A stretch of 64,000 bases of DNA from Marsupella aquatica (lineage: Eukaryota; Marchantiophyta): the NCBI GenBank assembly GCA_973895155.1, contig OZ316898.1, positions 12,338,001-12,402,000 on the forward strand. Direction: 5' to 3'. Shown one piece after another: positions 1-11,857 of the stretch (its first letter is position 1; the number at the start of each line of letters is the position of its first letter). The notes below the pieces were generated by a model. The model had not been told where the DNA came from. It was given only the letters and a program-made list of their open reading frames with translations, and ran no database searches. Both the position numbers and the translations under genes were made by a program.

Positions 1-1729
1 CCTGCATATTTGTTAGTATATAGGATTTCTGTTTGGCCCTGTGAAGGTGGGTCGAAGGTGTGCATTGCGCCTAGCTAGGGTGCCCGTAAGACGCATGTCT
101 AATGGTGGACAGCAAATGCAATTCTATACATCTTATTTGCGAGGCTGAGGGGATGGGAAAAGGTGACTGTACGGAGCCTGTCATTATGTTATCTGTATGC
201 CCACCATCTTTCCTCTCCTGCGGGATTCTCAGCATCGGAGCGTAGAGAAAGGGGAAGAAGGCAGGGAGGAGATGTGGAAAAGAGTTGGCCCTTAGTGTAA
301 GATCTGTAGTTGCTTTGTTTGGGCAGCTTGTCTGCTTTCATTGTTTGGTGTAAAGACGGTCTTGTTCCTCCCTCAGCATCCAATGTGCTTCTGTCGTCAA
401 TAGCCCCGTTATGGCGTTTTATGAGGTGTTCTACTTCCATATGAAGCACTGTAATAGGGGAACATCTGATGCGGGCTTCAACTGGACTTTTCTCACAGCC
501 AGGTCACTTCCAAGTAAGCCGTTATTCTTGTAGATTAGATGCGTTACTTGTAGTTGGCAGTTGGAGTTACAGTGCAGGATCCCTTAACTGAAAGAGATCG
601 GCTTGTGGGGTTGGCTTTGGTACTGGTTTGTAAGGAAGTGGAGCAATTATCATCAGTGCTTGGACTGAGTCGGATATCCCCACTGTCGGTGGGCCTTTTG
701 TCTAAAAGCTCAAAATATGCAACTATGCTGTATTGGTACATCAATTGTCTCAAAACGTGGATACGAATCGCTCTATCCATCCTGATTTATGTTACTGGCA
801 ATGGCAGTTGTGCCAGTTGTGCGTAACCTCGTTCGTTTGCCACTTGGCGTGCACAACTGAACTTACACCCTTTGAACGTCAAGCATGACCATATTTTTAC
901 TCGTTCCAGTTGAGTTGATTACTTCCGATGGCGGGAGCGTTCTTTTAATTATGCCAGATTCCAGGCCATTGACGAAGTTTTGGACGTTTTTGCGGTTTTA
1001 CTTGAACATTATTTAGGTTTGGGGCAGTAGGATCTCCTCCAGTTGTTTTCGTTGGGGACACATGAAGGTTCTTAAAGTGGCACGACAAGTTAGGAGTCTG
1101 TCCTTCATTGAGACGTTCTCAATTGTCCTGGACTTTTGGTAGAAATTGCAGTTCTTACGAATAGGAGAAACTCATTAGCTATTGCTACTCGATTGTTAAT
1201 TAGTAGATCATGTCTTGATAGCGGTTGTCCTGGTTCTTACCTTTCTCCTTTCATCCCTGTTGCCTCCCTATTTGTCCCTTGTGGTTAGATACAGAATTCC
1301 ATTTTGTGCAAGTTTTGAATTTTGACTCCATGCACGTGGCACTGGTGTGAAGAAGCTGATGCTAATGCGGAGTGTTCTGAGACCAGTCACATTGCAACTT
1401 TGCTATGAATGTCGTCTAGGAGTCTCCCTTCTATGTTTGGTCTTTTGATCTAGATGGCCTCTGCGGTACCAAAGCAAGATATGCCGGTATCCCTTTGAGT
1501 TGTACTGGTTTATCCTTTTGTACATGAGTACGTAAAGTTTTTCTTGAGATTTGACTGCGTCAAAGATGCTTTGTTTTCTGTTGCTTTTCCTTAGAGTCTA
1601 TCTCTTTATGCTATAATCCCGAACAGGACCTTTTGCAGTTTTTGGGAGTTATATTCTTAAGATATGAGGTAATGGCTGCTGGTGATCTTGTTCAGTTAGC
1701 CTTGTAGCTAGAGGACGTGAGAACAATAA

Positions 1730-1905
1730 GCTGACGAAGGCTGCTGCCAGGTTAAGTTCTTTATAATCTGTCTGGAGTTGTGGGATTGAGGTGCATTCAG
1801 TTAGTCGTAGCGGAGGGATGTGAAGGCGAGATGCTGATGAAGGCTGCTGCCAGGTTAAGTTCTTTTTAATATGATTGCGGAGTTGTGAGATTGATGTACA
1901 TTTGG
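1730..1905. repeat. Tandem duplication, about 103-bp period
   Basis: Two adjacent copies start at 1730 and 1833. Each opens with a near-identical block of about 33 bp containing GAAGGCTGCTGCCAGGTTAA and then diverges gradually. No gene is visible around it. Confidence 0.6.
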
Positions 1906-3700
1906 ATACAAGGGCTTATGTGGAAGTAGTGGGCATTATATCTAGTTTAGAGATTTGAAGTGCAGGTAGATTGAAACATTAATTTGAAGAAAGTTCCCCC
2001 ACAGGCACGTGTAGGACAATGAGTCCGCTTAGGTTGCCAGCTCGGATCATGAAGGAATTCTGCTTCGTCCACTTGATTGCTGTTATTTTAGTTGGATTAC
2101 GCTACCTTAATTAGAGGTGGGGAACTTGGAAGATTTCCTTTGATATCTTAGTTTTACATACCATTCTGTGCCAGTTTTGAACTTCTTCGGCATCCGTGAG
2201 AAGTGCTGTAAAAATGATGGATGAAAGACCACCCGCCGTCAATAACTTCTGCCGAACCTGTAATGTTGCGATAGCAAATGAACTAGACGGAGACATAGGA
2301 GGTGGTGTTTAGCCGTGCTTGGATTTAAGTAAAAGTCCTCCATTGAGTCTTCAGAGTCTTGCTTGAACATTTCCAATCCTGGAAGGTATTCTTTTCCACT
2401 ATGTCTGCCAACAAAGGTGAAGAGGCATGTTAAAAGTGTATGGTGAGACAATTTGGTGTCACATGGATGACACCCAATTGGCAGTTTAGCCTAGACAACA
2501 GCTATTCAAGACTTGAAACCTGCAATTTTCTCGCCAACTAGTAAAAAATGTTTGATTGAGCTACTGGACACCATAGAAGCTTCATCTTCCCAGTCAGATT
2601 TTCTCAAAATGAGTGAGGACATTTGTGCCACTTGATGTAGTTGTGGACCCTGTGACCTGGACCTTTTGGTAATATTGAGGTTTATGTCACTGTTCTAAGA
2701 CTCCTAACAATTATAGAGCTGCCTGGCTCACAAGGAGTCGTATTCGTCTGAGGAATGGTCTACCCATTAAAATTTTTCAGATCCGTCCTAGAGAATTGTT
2801 CCCGTACTGGACTCTCTGGTGAGATGTCTTCAGAATGTCGCTTTGCTTGTAAGCGCTGTGGTAATTCTCATCCCAGTCAAGAGATCGAATTTCAGCTTTC
2901 TAAATGAATCGAGGACTCGAGCTGTCGGAGCTTTCAGATATCTGCAGGGTGGGTTGAGACCATCTCAAGTAGAGCAGAATCTGCATTTCTAATAAATGCG
3001 AGCCTATTTCCCATTTCTGATAATTACGAGCCTATTTCCCAAGCACACACTGCTCCATGGATACTATAAATACTTCTGATGCTGGAAACACCAAGAGTGG
3101 TGATCTTTAACCTTCTCTGTTTGCAGATACTCATGTGCAAACCCTGTTTTTGCCTTCCAACTGATAAAACCATATGTAAGGCCAGCAAAGAGGTGGGAAA
3201 GAACATTATTATGAATATATGTACATATACAAATACATGCCTATACACAAGGAGTATCCCATGAAGATCTAAGGGCTGGAGTGACTCATGGCAAATAAAA
3301 TATTGGCACAACAGCATTGGCAAGAAATGCATATGAGATACTATTTGGGAGAAAACTTTTAAGTATACGATAAAGAGATCTAAATCTAGTCTTCAGGGCC
3401 CACTGTTTAGTGTAGAGCCTCTAGATTGTGAATTGGGGTATGACTGATGTTGAGGGTGCAAGTGCAAAATGGGGACTGGATGCAAAAGATGAATGTTGCC
3501 ACACTGGTAATAAGTTTTCCCACATGTGACTTGTCCATGATAACTTATTCAGGTTTTACCGGCCTTCGTGGCTTGTGGCCTGCTTGGCTTCCCCTCATCT
3601 GTGTGGTGTAAGTGGAATAAATGCTACACGCCATAACAAATTTCAGAGAAAAAAAATGTCACTGAGTCAATACTGACTTCGATAACAAGGTGGACCATTT

Positions 3701-3830
3701 GACCTTAGGACCCAAATGAACCAAACACTTTTTGACACCTGAAACTCTGAGAACTGAATTGGAGAAAGTAGTTTACCCTTAGGACCTAAATGAACCAAAC
3801 CCTTTGTTTGAGACTTGAAACGGTGAGAAT
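3701..3830. repeat. Imperfect direct repeat, about 55 bp
   Basis: The stretch at 3701-3752 recurs at 3777-3830. Both contain CTTAGGACC(C/T)AAATGAACC, followed by a related GAAAC...GAGAA tail. The copies are about 76 bp apart. Confidence 0.55.
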
Positions 3831-4255
3831 TTACACAACAAAACGTTGAGATTTTCATTCTTCAGGGGTAGAAACACACAAATGGCAAACTTTCATTCCA
3901 CAAACGGAAGCACAGGAAACATTGAAGTGCCACTTGGCAGAGAACAGAATGCACTAGTTTATCCTTCCCAGACCCAAAGAGTCTCATGCCTCCAGCCAGC
4001 TGCAAAAAAGGTTGGTTGGAGAAATGTTCAGCTGATTCTACAAAAGCTCGTGATCGTCATCCCTCCTAGCTCAAGCACGAAGAAACCCAGAGTTCCAGAC
4101 TTCAGAGGTCTGTTCTTCAGTACGCTCATCAATCAGTTCAAGTGAATCCATCCTCGAGGGTGTTGCTCCAACCCACCCACGGCATCACCAGCAGTTGCAC
4201 CGGGGGAGCGAATTTCAATATGTCGTCCGTCGTCAGTCCCTGTTTTGCAATGTGG

Positions 4256-4289
4256 GCTCTCTCTCTCCCTCTCTCTCTTCTCTCTCTCT
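4256..4289 (+). promoter_or_regulatory. CT-rich microsatellite upstream of kinase gene
   Basis: An almost pure CT run of 34 bp lies about 120 bp before the proposed start codon at 4412. Pyrimidine-rich tracts of this kind are common in plant core promoters and 5' leaders, so it may mark the promoter or leader. That reading is by position only; no TATA box was confirmed. Confidence 0.35.
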
Positions 4290-4411
4290 GATCATTTACT
4301 TGACCGGTTGTTTAACCCAATTCACATCTCTCGTTCGTTGAGCCAGCTGATTGATAGAAAATGCTTTCTCCTCACTCATGTACTCTGAATTGATTGTTTC
4401 TAAGGTAATTG

Positions 4412-7400
4412 ATGGACGCATTGAGAGGCGCCTTCTCTCTGCTCTGCTCTGAAGAACACACGTCTCTCCTAATTTTTCGAATTTGCTGTGCTTTGGATCG
4501 CAGGGCTCCGGTGTGTCGAGGAATGGATCTCAATAGAGGTGGAGCCTGTCGACCGCGCCGTAGCATTGCTCTGCTCCGGATTTCATGGGCAGGTATCGTG
4601 TGATCTTGACCACTGAGGTGTGGACTGAGTGGTCGTCTTTTCTCGCTGGGTTTTCGTTCTCAAGCTCAGAGGATTTCATTTCGATTCGCTAAGATGCTGC
4701 CCGCTCACTGTCGCATTCTTTTGGTGCGTTGAAGGTAACCGGAGTCTGAGATTTCCTTCGTCCCGGAGGATTCCGAATTGCTCTGCTCCACTTGCAAGGA
4801 CGGAAAAGCATGCCCAATTTTGGTCATCAGCAAAGGTAAATCACAGACTGTACCTTGAATCTTAGTCGGCTAATCTACAGATGTAGAAGGCAAATGAAAT
4901 ACTGAGGTCGCCTATTCACTATTCTAAAGTGTGATAATAGTGTTGCTCCTCTAAGGTTTCCCATGGTCTTGATTTCTTTACCGCAGTCCTTCTCTCATCT
5001 GATATGGATTCTGACACGATTTTGTAGACAACGAGATGCGATATCAGGAGTAAACCTCAAACCTTGGAAACCTGGTAAGTGTGGGACAAAATAACCATTT
5101 ACGGTAGGTCCCTAGGGAATGAGTTCCGGAAAATTTTTGTCCTTAGGACTAGTGGACACTAAATGTACTAGATGAGAAGTTCAAGACGAAAGGAGTTTTT
5201 AATTCAAAACTTGTATAGAGCCAGGAGAAGTTCAAGAGAAAAGGAGTTTGTAACTCAAAACATGTATAGAGCGTGATGCACTTCTGCTCTCTCTCCAACT
5301 CAATCCTAATAAGAAGGTTGCGAAGATGCTTCATATGTAAACTGCCGGGTACGTGAAAGAACCTACTATATTTGCTTCCCCAGGCTGAAATGTTGACCGA
5401 TCCCAATGTGAATGAGCTAGGACGTCTTGATTGGGTATGTACTTCATAATAAACATTCCTTTGGGATCCCTTTCAGTAATGTACTAAGCAGTAGGTTTCC
5501 TTTGTTTGTTGGATTGCAAAAAGGTCTATGGAGGAAACTTATGATGCTTTGGCACAACGGCTGCTGGAAACAGCAAGGACTCTTGGTTCACGTGAAAAGT
5601 ACGAGTCCTATTCCTTACTCAGAGTTGTCGTCCCTGCTTGTAAACAGTGTGTTTCATCTATGCACGTCATCTGCCTCTACGATGCTAAGATCTACTGAAA
5701 GATTGGGAAAAGATATTGCAGTGGAACATCCAGCAATGCCTAGAACAATGGTTTAACCTCCAGACTTCCAGCTCCTGGCGAATGTTGTCCTGAATAGCAT
5801 AGGTTCCCGCTGCAATCCACACAGTTCGTGTTTCTGGTTGTGGATGTGTTTCGGACTGTAGATCCTAAATTATTGCTATGTTTCATTCACAGACGAATTT
5901 TTGGTTTGCTAAGAGCATTTTCTCAGTATTCTTCTAAATGGTTGTGGTAACTGGTAACTAAAATTATGAAATGTTGAAGGAACATTCTGGCTTGAATTGC
6001 CAGAATTGCATGACATCGGGGAAAAGTTAAAAAAAAGAAGTCACATACTGCCTATATGTCTTTGTATCTGGGTAGGTACATTGTTGGCTTAGCGGGTCCT
6101 CCAGGCGCCGGAAAATCGACAGTTGCTACTGAAGTGGTGGGAAGACTAAATAAGCTGTGGACCGAGGGAAGATCCGCATTAAAAAAAACAACTGATGTTT
6201 CTGTGGCAGTTCCTATGGATGGGTTCCATTTGTATCGGTGGCAACTTGATGCTATGGACGTAAGAATTTCTTCGTTGTCCACTGGTTTCCTGCCTTTGCT
6301 CGTCTAACAACACTACCGTAAACATGAGTATGCATGTTCCTTAGCTTGGTAATAATTGTTGCTGCTCGTTGGTGATCACGGTGGAAATGTTCGCTTTGAC
6401 AGGATCCAACTGAAGCTCATGCACGAAGAGGAGGTGTTTTCCCTTTCCTTTAAACACACGTCTAGGTTCTAACAAGATTGTAGGACAATTCAGCATTCAG
6501 CATGTACAAATGTAGAAACTGGAATAAGGGAAATTCTTTGATTTGCAGTCAGAGTTCCTCAAGTGTTCAGTAGAAATGAAATGATAAGCTTGTGTTCATC
6601 GTTAGCAGGCCATTTTGGTGTTCTGGAGACATGTCGTGTTTGTAGGAATTTTTCGCTACTCGAATATTCTGGCTGCTCACCCCTGTTTGTAACCTGCTGT
6701 TTGTTACTGCTTAGGCCCTTGCTAGCCTCGTTGGTGTATGTCTACTGCACTTGATTTATGCTTGGACCTTTAAACTCGAGGGTTTTGGCTAACTTGATGG
6801 CTGTTGTTTTGTTTAGCCCCTTGGACATTTGATCCAGTCAGGTTGGTGGATTGTCTCAAGATCTTGCGAGAGAAGGTTAGTGGAGCTTTAGACTTATATG
6901 GCAAATATGTGGCAAGTATCTATTGTATGAAGAAGGGCTACAAATTAGGTTTTGACGAAAGTTACCTTGAGCCATTTACCTGGAGCCATTTAAATTGGTG
7001 GATAGTCTTCTCGCAAAAGAAGGTTGGCGGTTATTCAGAATTCACTGGGATATTTGTCGTTTCTTAAGACAGTCGAGGGGTTTGAGGTAAGTTATGGCGA
7101 GGACCCTATCAGTCTAGTTCTGCGTTTTAAAAGTCCATCCCGAGGATAAACCGTTCTGACATGATTCACCTCTTTCATAACAATTTCAGGGTTCTGCGTC
7201 CTTCCCATCATTTGATCATGGTATGGGGGACCCTATTGAAGATGACGTCTATGTGGAAGACGGGTACCCTCTTAATCCCTTCATGTAGGGAAAAAATAGC
7301 CTCCTGTCACATCCTTTGGTGAGAGACTTCTGCCTAAGAATTTGCAAAATGGACGCGACAATATAAAACAATGTACAGTTAAGTATAGTGATAGCAAGAT

Positions 7401-8171
7401 CAAAGGATATGATTCTTTGGCACGTCTTTCTAAGGTATTGAGCCTCAGGGTTTTGTGGAATTGCGACAGGCATAAGGTGGTATTAGTGGAAGGCAACTAT
7501 CTGCTGTTGACAGAGGGTGCATGGAATGATCTTGGTGACATGTTTGATGAGCGATGGTAATCTCGTACCGCCGCTAACAATTTTGGATGTTTCAGGATTT
7601 CTAAATGACAGGTTACCCACTTCGTTGCTGGCTTTGTTTAATAATGACACGGGTTTTATTACTGAGCCGTTGGATTTGATTGTATTTCGTAAAATGTTCA
7701 GCTATTGAGAATTATGATTGAAACTTCTGCCAGGTTCGTTGAAATAGATCTCGATACAGCTATGGGCAGATTAGAAAGACGACACGTGCTTACAGGTAAA
7801 GAGTTAGTTCCTGTCACTTTATAGTATTAATTTAATGTCCCTTATTAATGGAACTTATTCTAATCATTGATTTATTGTGGCAGGAAAACCCCCAGAACTT
7901 GCGAAGAGGCATGTAAGGACCTCCACCATATCTTGCATTGTTTAGGAATTTTCCTTCTTTTGATGTTGTATTGTCTTCTATGCTTAGGTCCTGTTGACAC
8001 TGTCAGATGAAGTCAAGCAGAGCTGCTGTGTATGTGATCGTGACCACGCCTGAATATTTGTTCAACAAGCAGGTTGCATACAATGATCGACCAAATGCTG
8101 AACTAATTCAGCAGTCGAGATGGAATGCAGATCTGTGGATACAGTCAATTCCTGATCCAGTTGTAGCATAG
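4412..8171 (+). CDS. P-loop kinase, uridine kinase/phosphoribulokinase family, likely plastid-targeted
   Basis: Spliced model of 12 exons: 4412-4592, 4735-4835, 5028-5074, 5524-5598, 6076-6259, 6403-6433, 6817-6875, 7190-7263, 7470-7556, 7734-7795, 7884-7912 and 8073-8171. All phases close, giving 1029 nt and 342 residues. The core shows a Walker A motif GLAGPPGAGKST at about residues 139-150, PMDGFHLYR, a RRGAPWTFD block, SFDHGMGDP, VVLVEGNYLLL and YNDRPNAELI. This is the arrangement of the plant P-loop family related to Arabidopsis At1g03030 and to bacterial YggC-like kinases. The substrate is not known to me; phosphate transfer to a small hydroxyl compound is inferred from the family. About 110 residues before the kinase core are basic and Ser/Arg-rich, fitting a transit peptide. 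The first three exons rest on splice sites and phase only, so the start (4412, or an in-frame ATG at 4523) is less certain than the core. Confidence 0.85.
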
Positions 8172-8193
8172 TGCTGAAATGTCAATAATGTAT

Positions 8194-8199
8194 AATAAA
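8194..8199 (+). terminator. Polyadenylation signal of kinase gene
   Basis: AATAAA lies 23 bp after the kinase stop codon, with a near-copy just before it. The position suits a plant near-upstream polyadenylation element. Confidence 0.45.
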
Positions 8200-9340
8200 G
8201 TACTCTATGTAAAGCGCAGGACTTTGATCAGTAGGTTTGAAGCTAGATTACAGCTACTACCTGTTCCACGGTGTAGGGAGAATCCCACACCATTCTGCAA
8301 GATTGGAACATGCATAGGTGACATTAAAACACTTATAGCATGAAACCTCAAGTGGATAGTTCTCTAAATACCTGTGACGGAACAGGAATCTGCAGCAATG
8401 GTGTGTGCATTATATTTGGATTAGGTAGGTCTTTTGCTGTCTACCAACAAAATTCTATGCTGGTGTAAGAAGATATCATGGACATATTATGGGTGGTGTG
8501 TTTACCAGCATTGCTTGACCGTCCAGAGTCATATGGCAATTTGTATCTCCCTCAAACCACGCTGTAATGAGGTTTCATACAGCATTTGGGAGCTATTTGA
8601 TGCTACCTCGCTTGAATCTGAAAATAAGTCATGATTGCTTAGTCCGCAGCTGCATACTAATCTGAGATTCAATCCTTGGGGGCTTTGTTGGTCTTGTGGG
8701 CGAGTTAATGAAGAGAACACATCAAATAAGGTCCTCCCTACAGAATGGCGTGTCGCATGGAGCCCAATAAATGGAACTGGCCACAAGTTATCTGGATTTT
8801 GACACAAAGCTCACTTCTATTGAGTTTAGCTCTGTAAGCACTAAATTCAATTCTCTTTTATTCCACTAGCTCATAACTCCTACCTTACAAATGGACACAA
8901 GCTTTACCACAGACCTCATTAAGTAATTTCAATGGGAAGTGAAGCATGTACTTGGACTGCAACCTTGTCCATTCAATTATTTTTGATCAACCATATCATT
9001 CCATAACGTGGTTACTTCGGCTGAAAAAACAAAACCTTTCATTTTGAGGTTTATTTGAGCTCTTCTTTGCAAGAACGATACAGTGACCAACTTGGCAGGT
9101 CCGCCCGTTGCCCAATGGCACCGCATAAGAGGAAACGTGTCAATCATGCGACGCCCAGTCGCCACTTGGCGTCCGCGGTCCAATCAGGAGTAGCGTAACT
9201 CCTCCCCCATTGGAGAACATCATGGGAACATTTTTACCCTATTGGGTCCTCCGGTGATATATGATTGAACGCATTCCAAATGTCTGGAAGATTTGGAAGA
9301 CTCGAGCAATGATGGTGGTACGCTCGCTCGTTACACTATT
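8200..9340. other. Intergenic, no gene seen
   Basis: There is no domain, exon chain or RNA gene that I can support. Open frames on both strands are short and unrelated to known families. Confidence 0.5.
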
Positions 9341-9815
9341 GGGAGAGAAAGAATCGAACGAAACTGATTTGGGCAGGTTCGTATCTCGTAATCTCCCGTG
9401 CTTATGAGGTAATTTGCTAGCATTTGATCACCAGTTCAGCCGTGCTCTGCGGATAGGATTTAGAGAAGGGGGCAGGTTCGCAATTTCCTTTGCTTGTGAA
9501 GCTGGGAGAGAAAGAATCGAACGAAACCGAAGTGGGCAGGTTTGTAACTTGTAATTTCCCGTGCTTATGAAGTAGTTTGCTAGCATTTGGTCACCAGTCA
9601 TCCGTGCTCTGCGGATAGGATTTAGAGAAGGGGGCAGGTTCGCAATTTCCTTTGCTTGTGAAGTTGGGAGACACGGAGAATCGAACGAAACTGAAGTGGG
9701 CAGGTTTGCAGGTCGTAGTGTCCCTTGCTTGTGAAGCAGTTTGGCAGCATTTGATCACCAGTTCACCAGTGCTCTGCGGATAGGATTTAGAGGTGCTTGG
9801 GCAGGTTGGTTCGCA
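9341..9815. repeat. Three tandem copies of a 162-163-bp repeat
   Basis: Units start at 9341, 9504 and 9666, each opening with GGGAGA(GAAA/CACG)GAATCGAACG-like sequence. They share an internal block TGCTCTGCGGATAGGATTTA. The third copy is truncated and more divergent. The array ends about 540 bp before the start of the small gene at 10354, so it may belong to that gene's upstream region. Confidence 0.8.
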
Positions 9816-10353
9816 ATTGTGATTGCTCCTCTAAGGCATTTTGGCAGAATCTGATCTGATTAACCCTGCATGTGTGAAGTGTTCGATCTGCGGATGTAAA
9901 AGCCACAATATTCATTCGGTATTGGAATTTGGTGACGCAGCTCAGCACCATCGGGCGGAAGAGTTGCATGATCTGACCTCGTCGTCTGGGAATTGAGAAG
10001 GAAGCTGCTTGGATTGCATAGGTCTTGAGGGATAGACAAGGAATCGATTTGGGCGGCAGAAGGACAAACAGGTTGGAGTAGAACGGGGTTAGCCGGGCAG
10101 AGGTGGGGTTGAGGATTGAGTGGAATAGGCTGGGAGCTTGAAACACTTGGTCTGCATTTGTCTTTCGTTGTTGAGGAGGAACGACAGCCTGGACGACAGC
10201 TTGGAAAGAACCTCTCTGGCTTAGCTTTTGGGGCGCTTGTTCTCAATTTGGCTTTGGGGAGGTGATTTTGGACGACTGCGAAGGCAGGATCGATATTTGG
10301 GTAATTTGAGTTCAACAAAACTTGAATCCTCGGGCTAGGTTTGCCGTTTCAGG
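9816..10353. other. Upstream region of small two-exon gene
   Basis: The minus strand has overlapping open frames of 119 and 152 codons here, but their composition (Pro/Ser/Cys-rich, no domain) looks like chance reading of GC-balanced DNA. More likely this is promoter and leader for the gene starting at 10354. Confidence 0.35.
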
Positions 10354-11857
10354 ATGATGGGTAAAGTCAGTGCGCTGGTGGTGCGCAGTCTACGACTGTC
10401 GACCTCCGAGTTGGGCAGTATAAGCCAGAAAGGATTCGAGCGGGATCATCGGATTATGGTGAGTTTTCTGACTCCTACAGTTTCTGTACTTGGAACCGTT
10501 TCACAAAACGTTTATGATCTTTGTAGTAGAAATTGTGGTATCTAGCTGCACTGCCGGATCTCTAAAAGGGGATCAGCATCATCGTCTGTGGAATCGAATC
10601 GAGGCCACTGAAAAGATGACTGGGGGTGCTATAATTGTGCCGCTCGATCAATACTGGTCTTAGTCACCAGTATCATTATCACCGGCGTTCATAAAATTTT
10701 ACGAAACAATTCGGAGATGGAAATTCCTGTTGTCCTTGAGCTGCAGAGAGACGAGAGAAAGTGCATCATATACTTCACTAGGTAGATCCTCTTTCTTGAC
10801 TTTTGAGTGCGAAAATTGGAGGTATATTATTTCGACGGGAAGAGATGCCTTTCCAAGCTTCACAACTGAGAGCAGTTCTTCCAGTAAGATTTCTCCTTTT
10901 TGACTTTTGAGAGATAAAACTGAAGGGATACCAACGGACAGAAGCATAGTATATACCTAGATTGGGTGAGATGCCTTCCAAGCTTCTGGCAAACCAACGA
11001 TATTTCATTTAAGTGCAGACCGTGTAATTCGTTTCTCTGTCGGTGTGGATACGTGTGCTGAATTGTGCAACCTGTGCTGAATTGTGCGACCTGCTTCTCA
11101 GAATTTCAACTATAGAATTATCGTCGTCTTGACAGTCCCTACCTCTGACTAGTCATGCGTAGTGGTTTAGAGTTTGTTACAGAGAGCACGACTCTCGTCA
11201 TGGGCTTGTACGTTCCTGATTTCTCCATTTCCAGTCTAGTGTTGCGTAGTTGGATGGCATCCTTCCAATCAAGATGATGGGAATGAATTCATTGAGCCCA
11301 TTTCATTCATTCATTGAGCCCATTTCATTCATTCATTTGATCGAGAGAGGTGTCGCGAAATGATTGGGAACTATTTGGGTTGGCGTGAAGGCTGGCGGGT
11401 ACGTAGGTTAACCGCAATGGTACTTATCAGTCATTGAATCTTAGTGAAGGCACGGAAGATTGATTGTTGTACTTGCGTCGACCTGTCGTTGGCTCAGGAT
11501 TCGCTCCGACATTACAGCCAAAGCTCCACGTCGGGCTGGGGCACGGGAGAGCCTCTTGAAGAGGATACACAGGAGCGGGGGGTTAGTCCTTCATCCACTG
11601 GCACTGCGGAGAAGCCCAGTGGCAGACACAGTGAACCCACCTCCGCATCGGGCCTCGACACAGGAAGCGAAGTAGGAGGAGGTGAGCAGAAGCAAGCGCC
11701 GGCGACGCAGCAGTCCAGGACCGGCGGAGACATGTCGGACGAGGGTCAGGTTCACACTCCAAACCTTCAGAAGATGCGTAGCACTCGCGACATCATCGAC
11801 AGTGCGGGCAAAGAGAAGGAGGAGCGATTGGCATCGGAGAAGAAGAGCCCTACTTAA
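10354..11857 (+). CDS. Small LEA-like hydrophilic protein, possible mitochondrial precursor
   Basis: Two exons, 10354-10458 and 11498-11857, join in phase 0 across a 1,039-bp intron (ATG|GTGAGT donor, CTCAG|GAT acceptor), giving 154 residues. Residues 1-35 hold Arg, Ser and Leu with almost no acidic residues (ALVVRSLRLSTSELGS), as in a mitochondrial presequence. The exon junction falls just after it, a common arrangement for targeting exons. The rest is strongly hydrophilic, rich in Gly, Ser, Glu, Lys and Thr, without predicted hydrophobic core, ending in a charged region (TRDIIDSAGKEKEERL). This resembles plant LEA-like mitochondrial proteins, but I do not recognise a specific family. The intron contains an imperfect direct duplication at 10782-10985. 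The function is unknown. Confidence 0.6.
10782..10985. repeat. Imperfect direct duplication inside intron
   Basis: A block with CTTTTTGACTTTTGAG-like sequence followed by AGATGCC-TTCCAAGCTT occurs twice, about 100-130 bp apart, within the intron of the small gene. The copies have diverged noticeably. Confidence 0.5.

Larger units (their letters stand above)
1..4255. other. No supportable gene; low-complexity and short repeats
   Basis: No reading frame here shows a recognisable domain or a convincing chain of exons on either strand. Short duplications are visible: a tandem pair of about 103-bp period at 1730-1905, a short repeat near 2985-3040 and an imperfect 55-bp direct repeat at 3701-3830. 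A minus-strand stretch around 2239-2451 is open for 70 codons but matches nothing I know. The right part is probably the upstream region of the kinase gene that follows. Confidence 0.5.

Noticed and set aside
189-826. Open frames of 78-90 codons on both strands near the left edge
   Set aside because: No domain, overlapping frames on opposite strands, no splice continuation; expected by chance.
2111-2451. Two overlapping minus-strand frames that could be exons
   Set aside because: No recognisable protein and no splice pair linking them to other coding sequence.
9341-9815. CRISPR-like array
   Set aside because: Three long direct repeats without spacer structure, in a eukaryotic setting.
9787-10318. 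119- and 152-codon minus-strand frames
   Set aside because: They overlap each other in different frames, are Pro/Ser-rich without domains and lie at the likely promoter of a plus-strand gene.
11512-11733. Minus-strand frame opposite the small gene's exon 2
   Set aside because: Shadow of the plus-strand coding exon.
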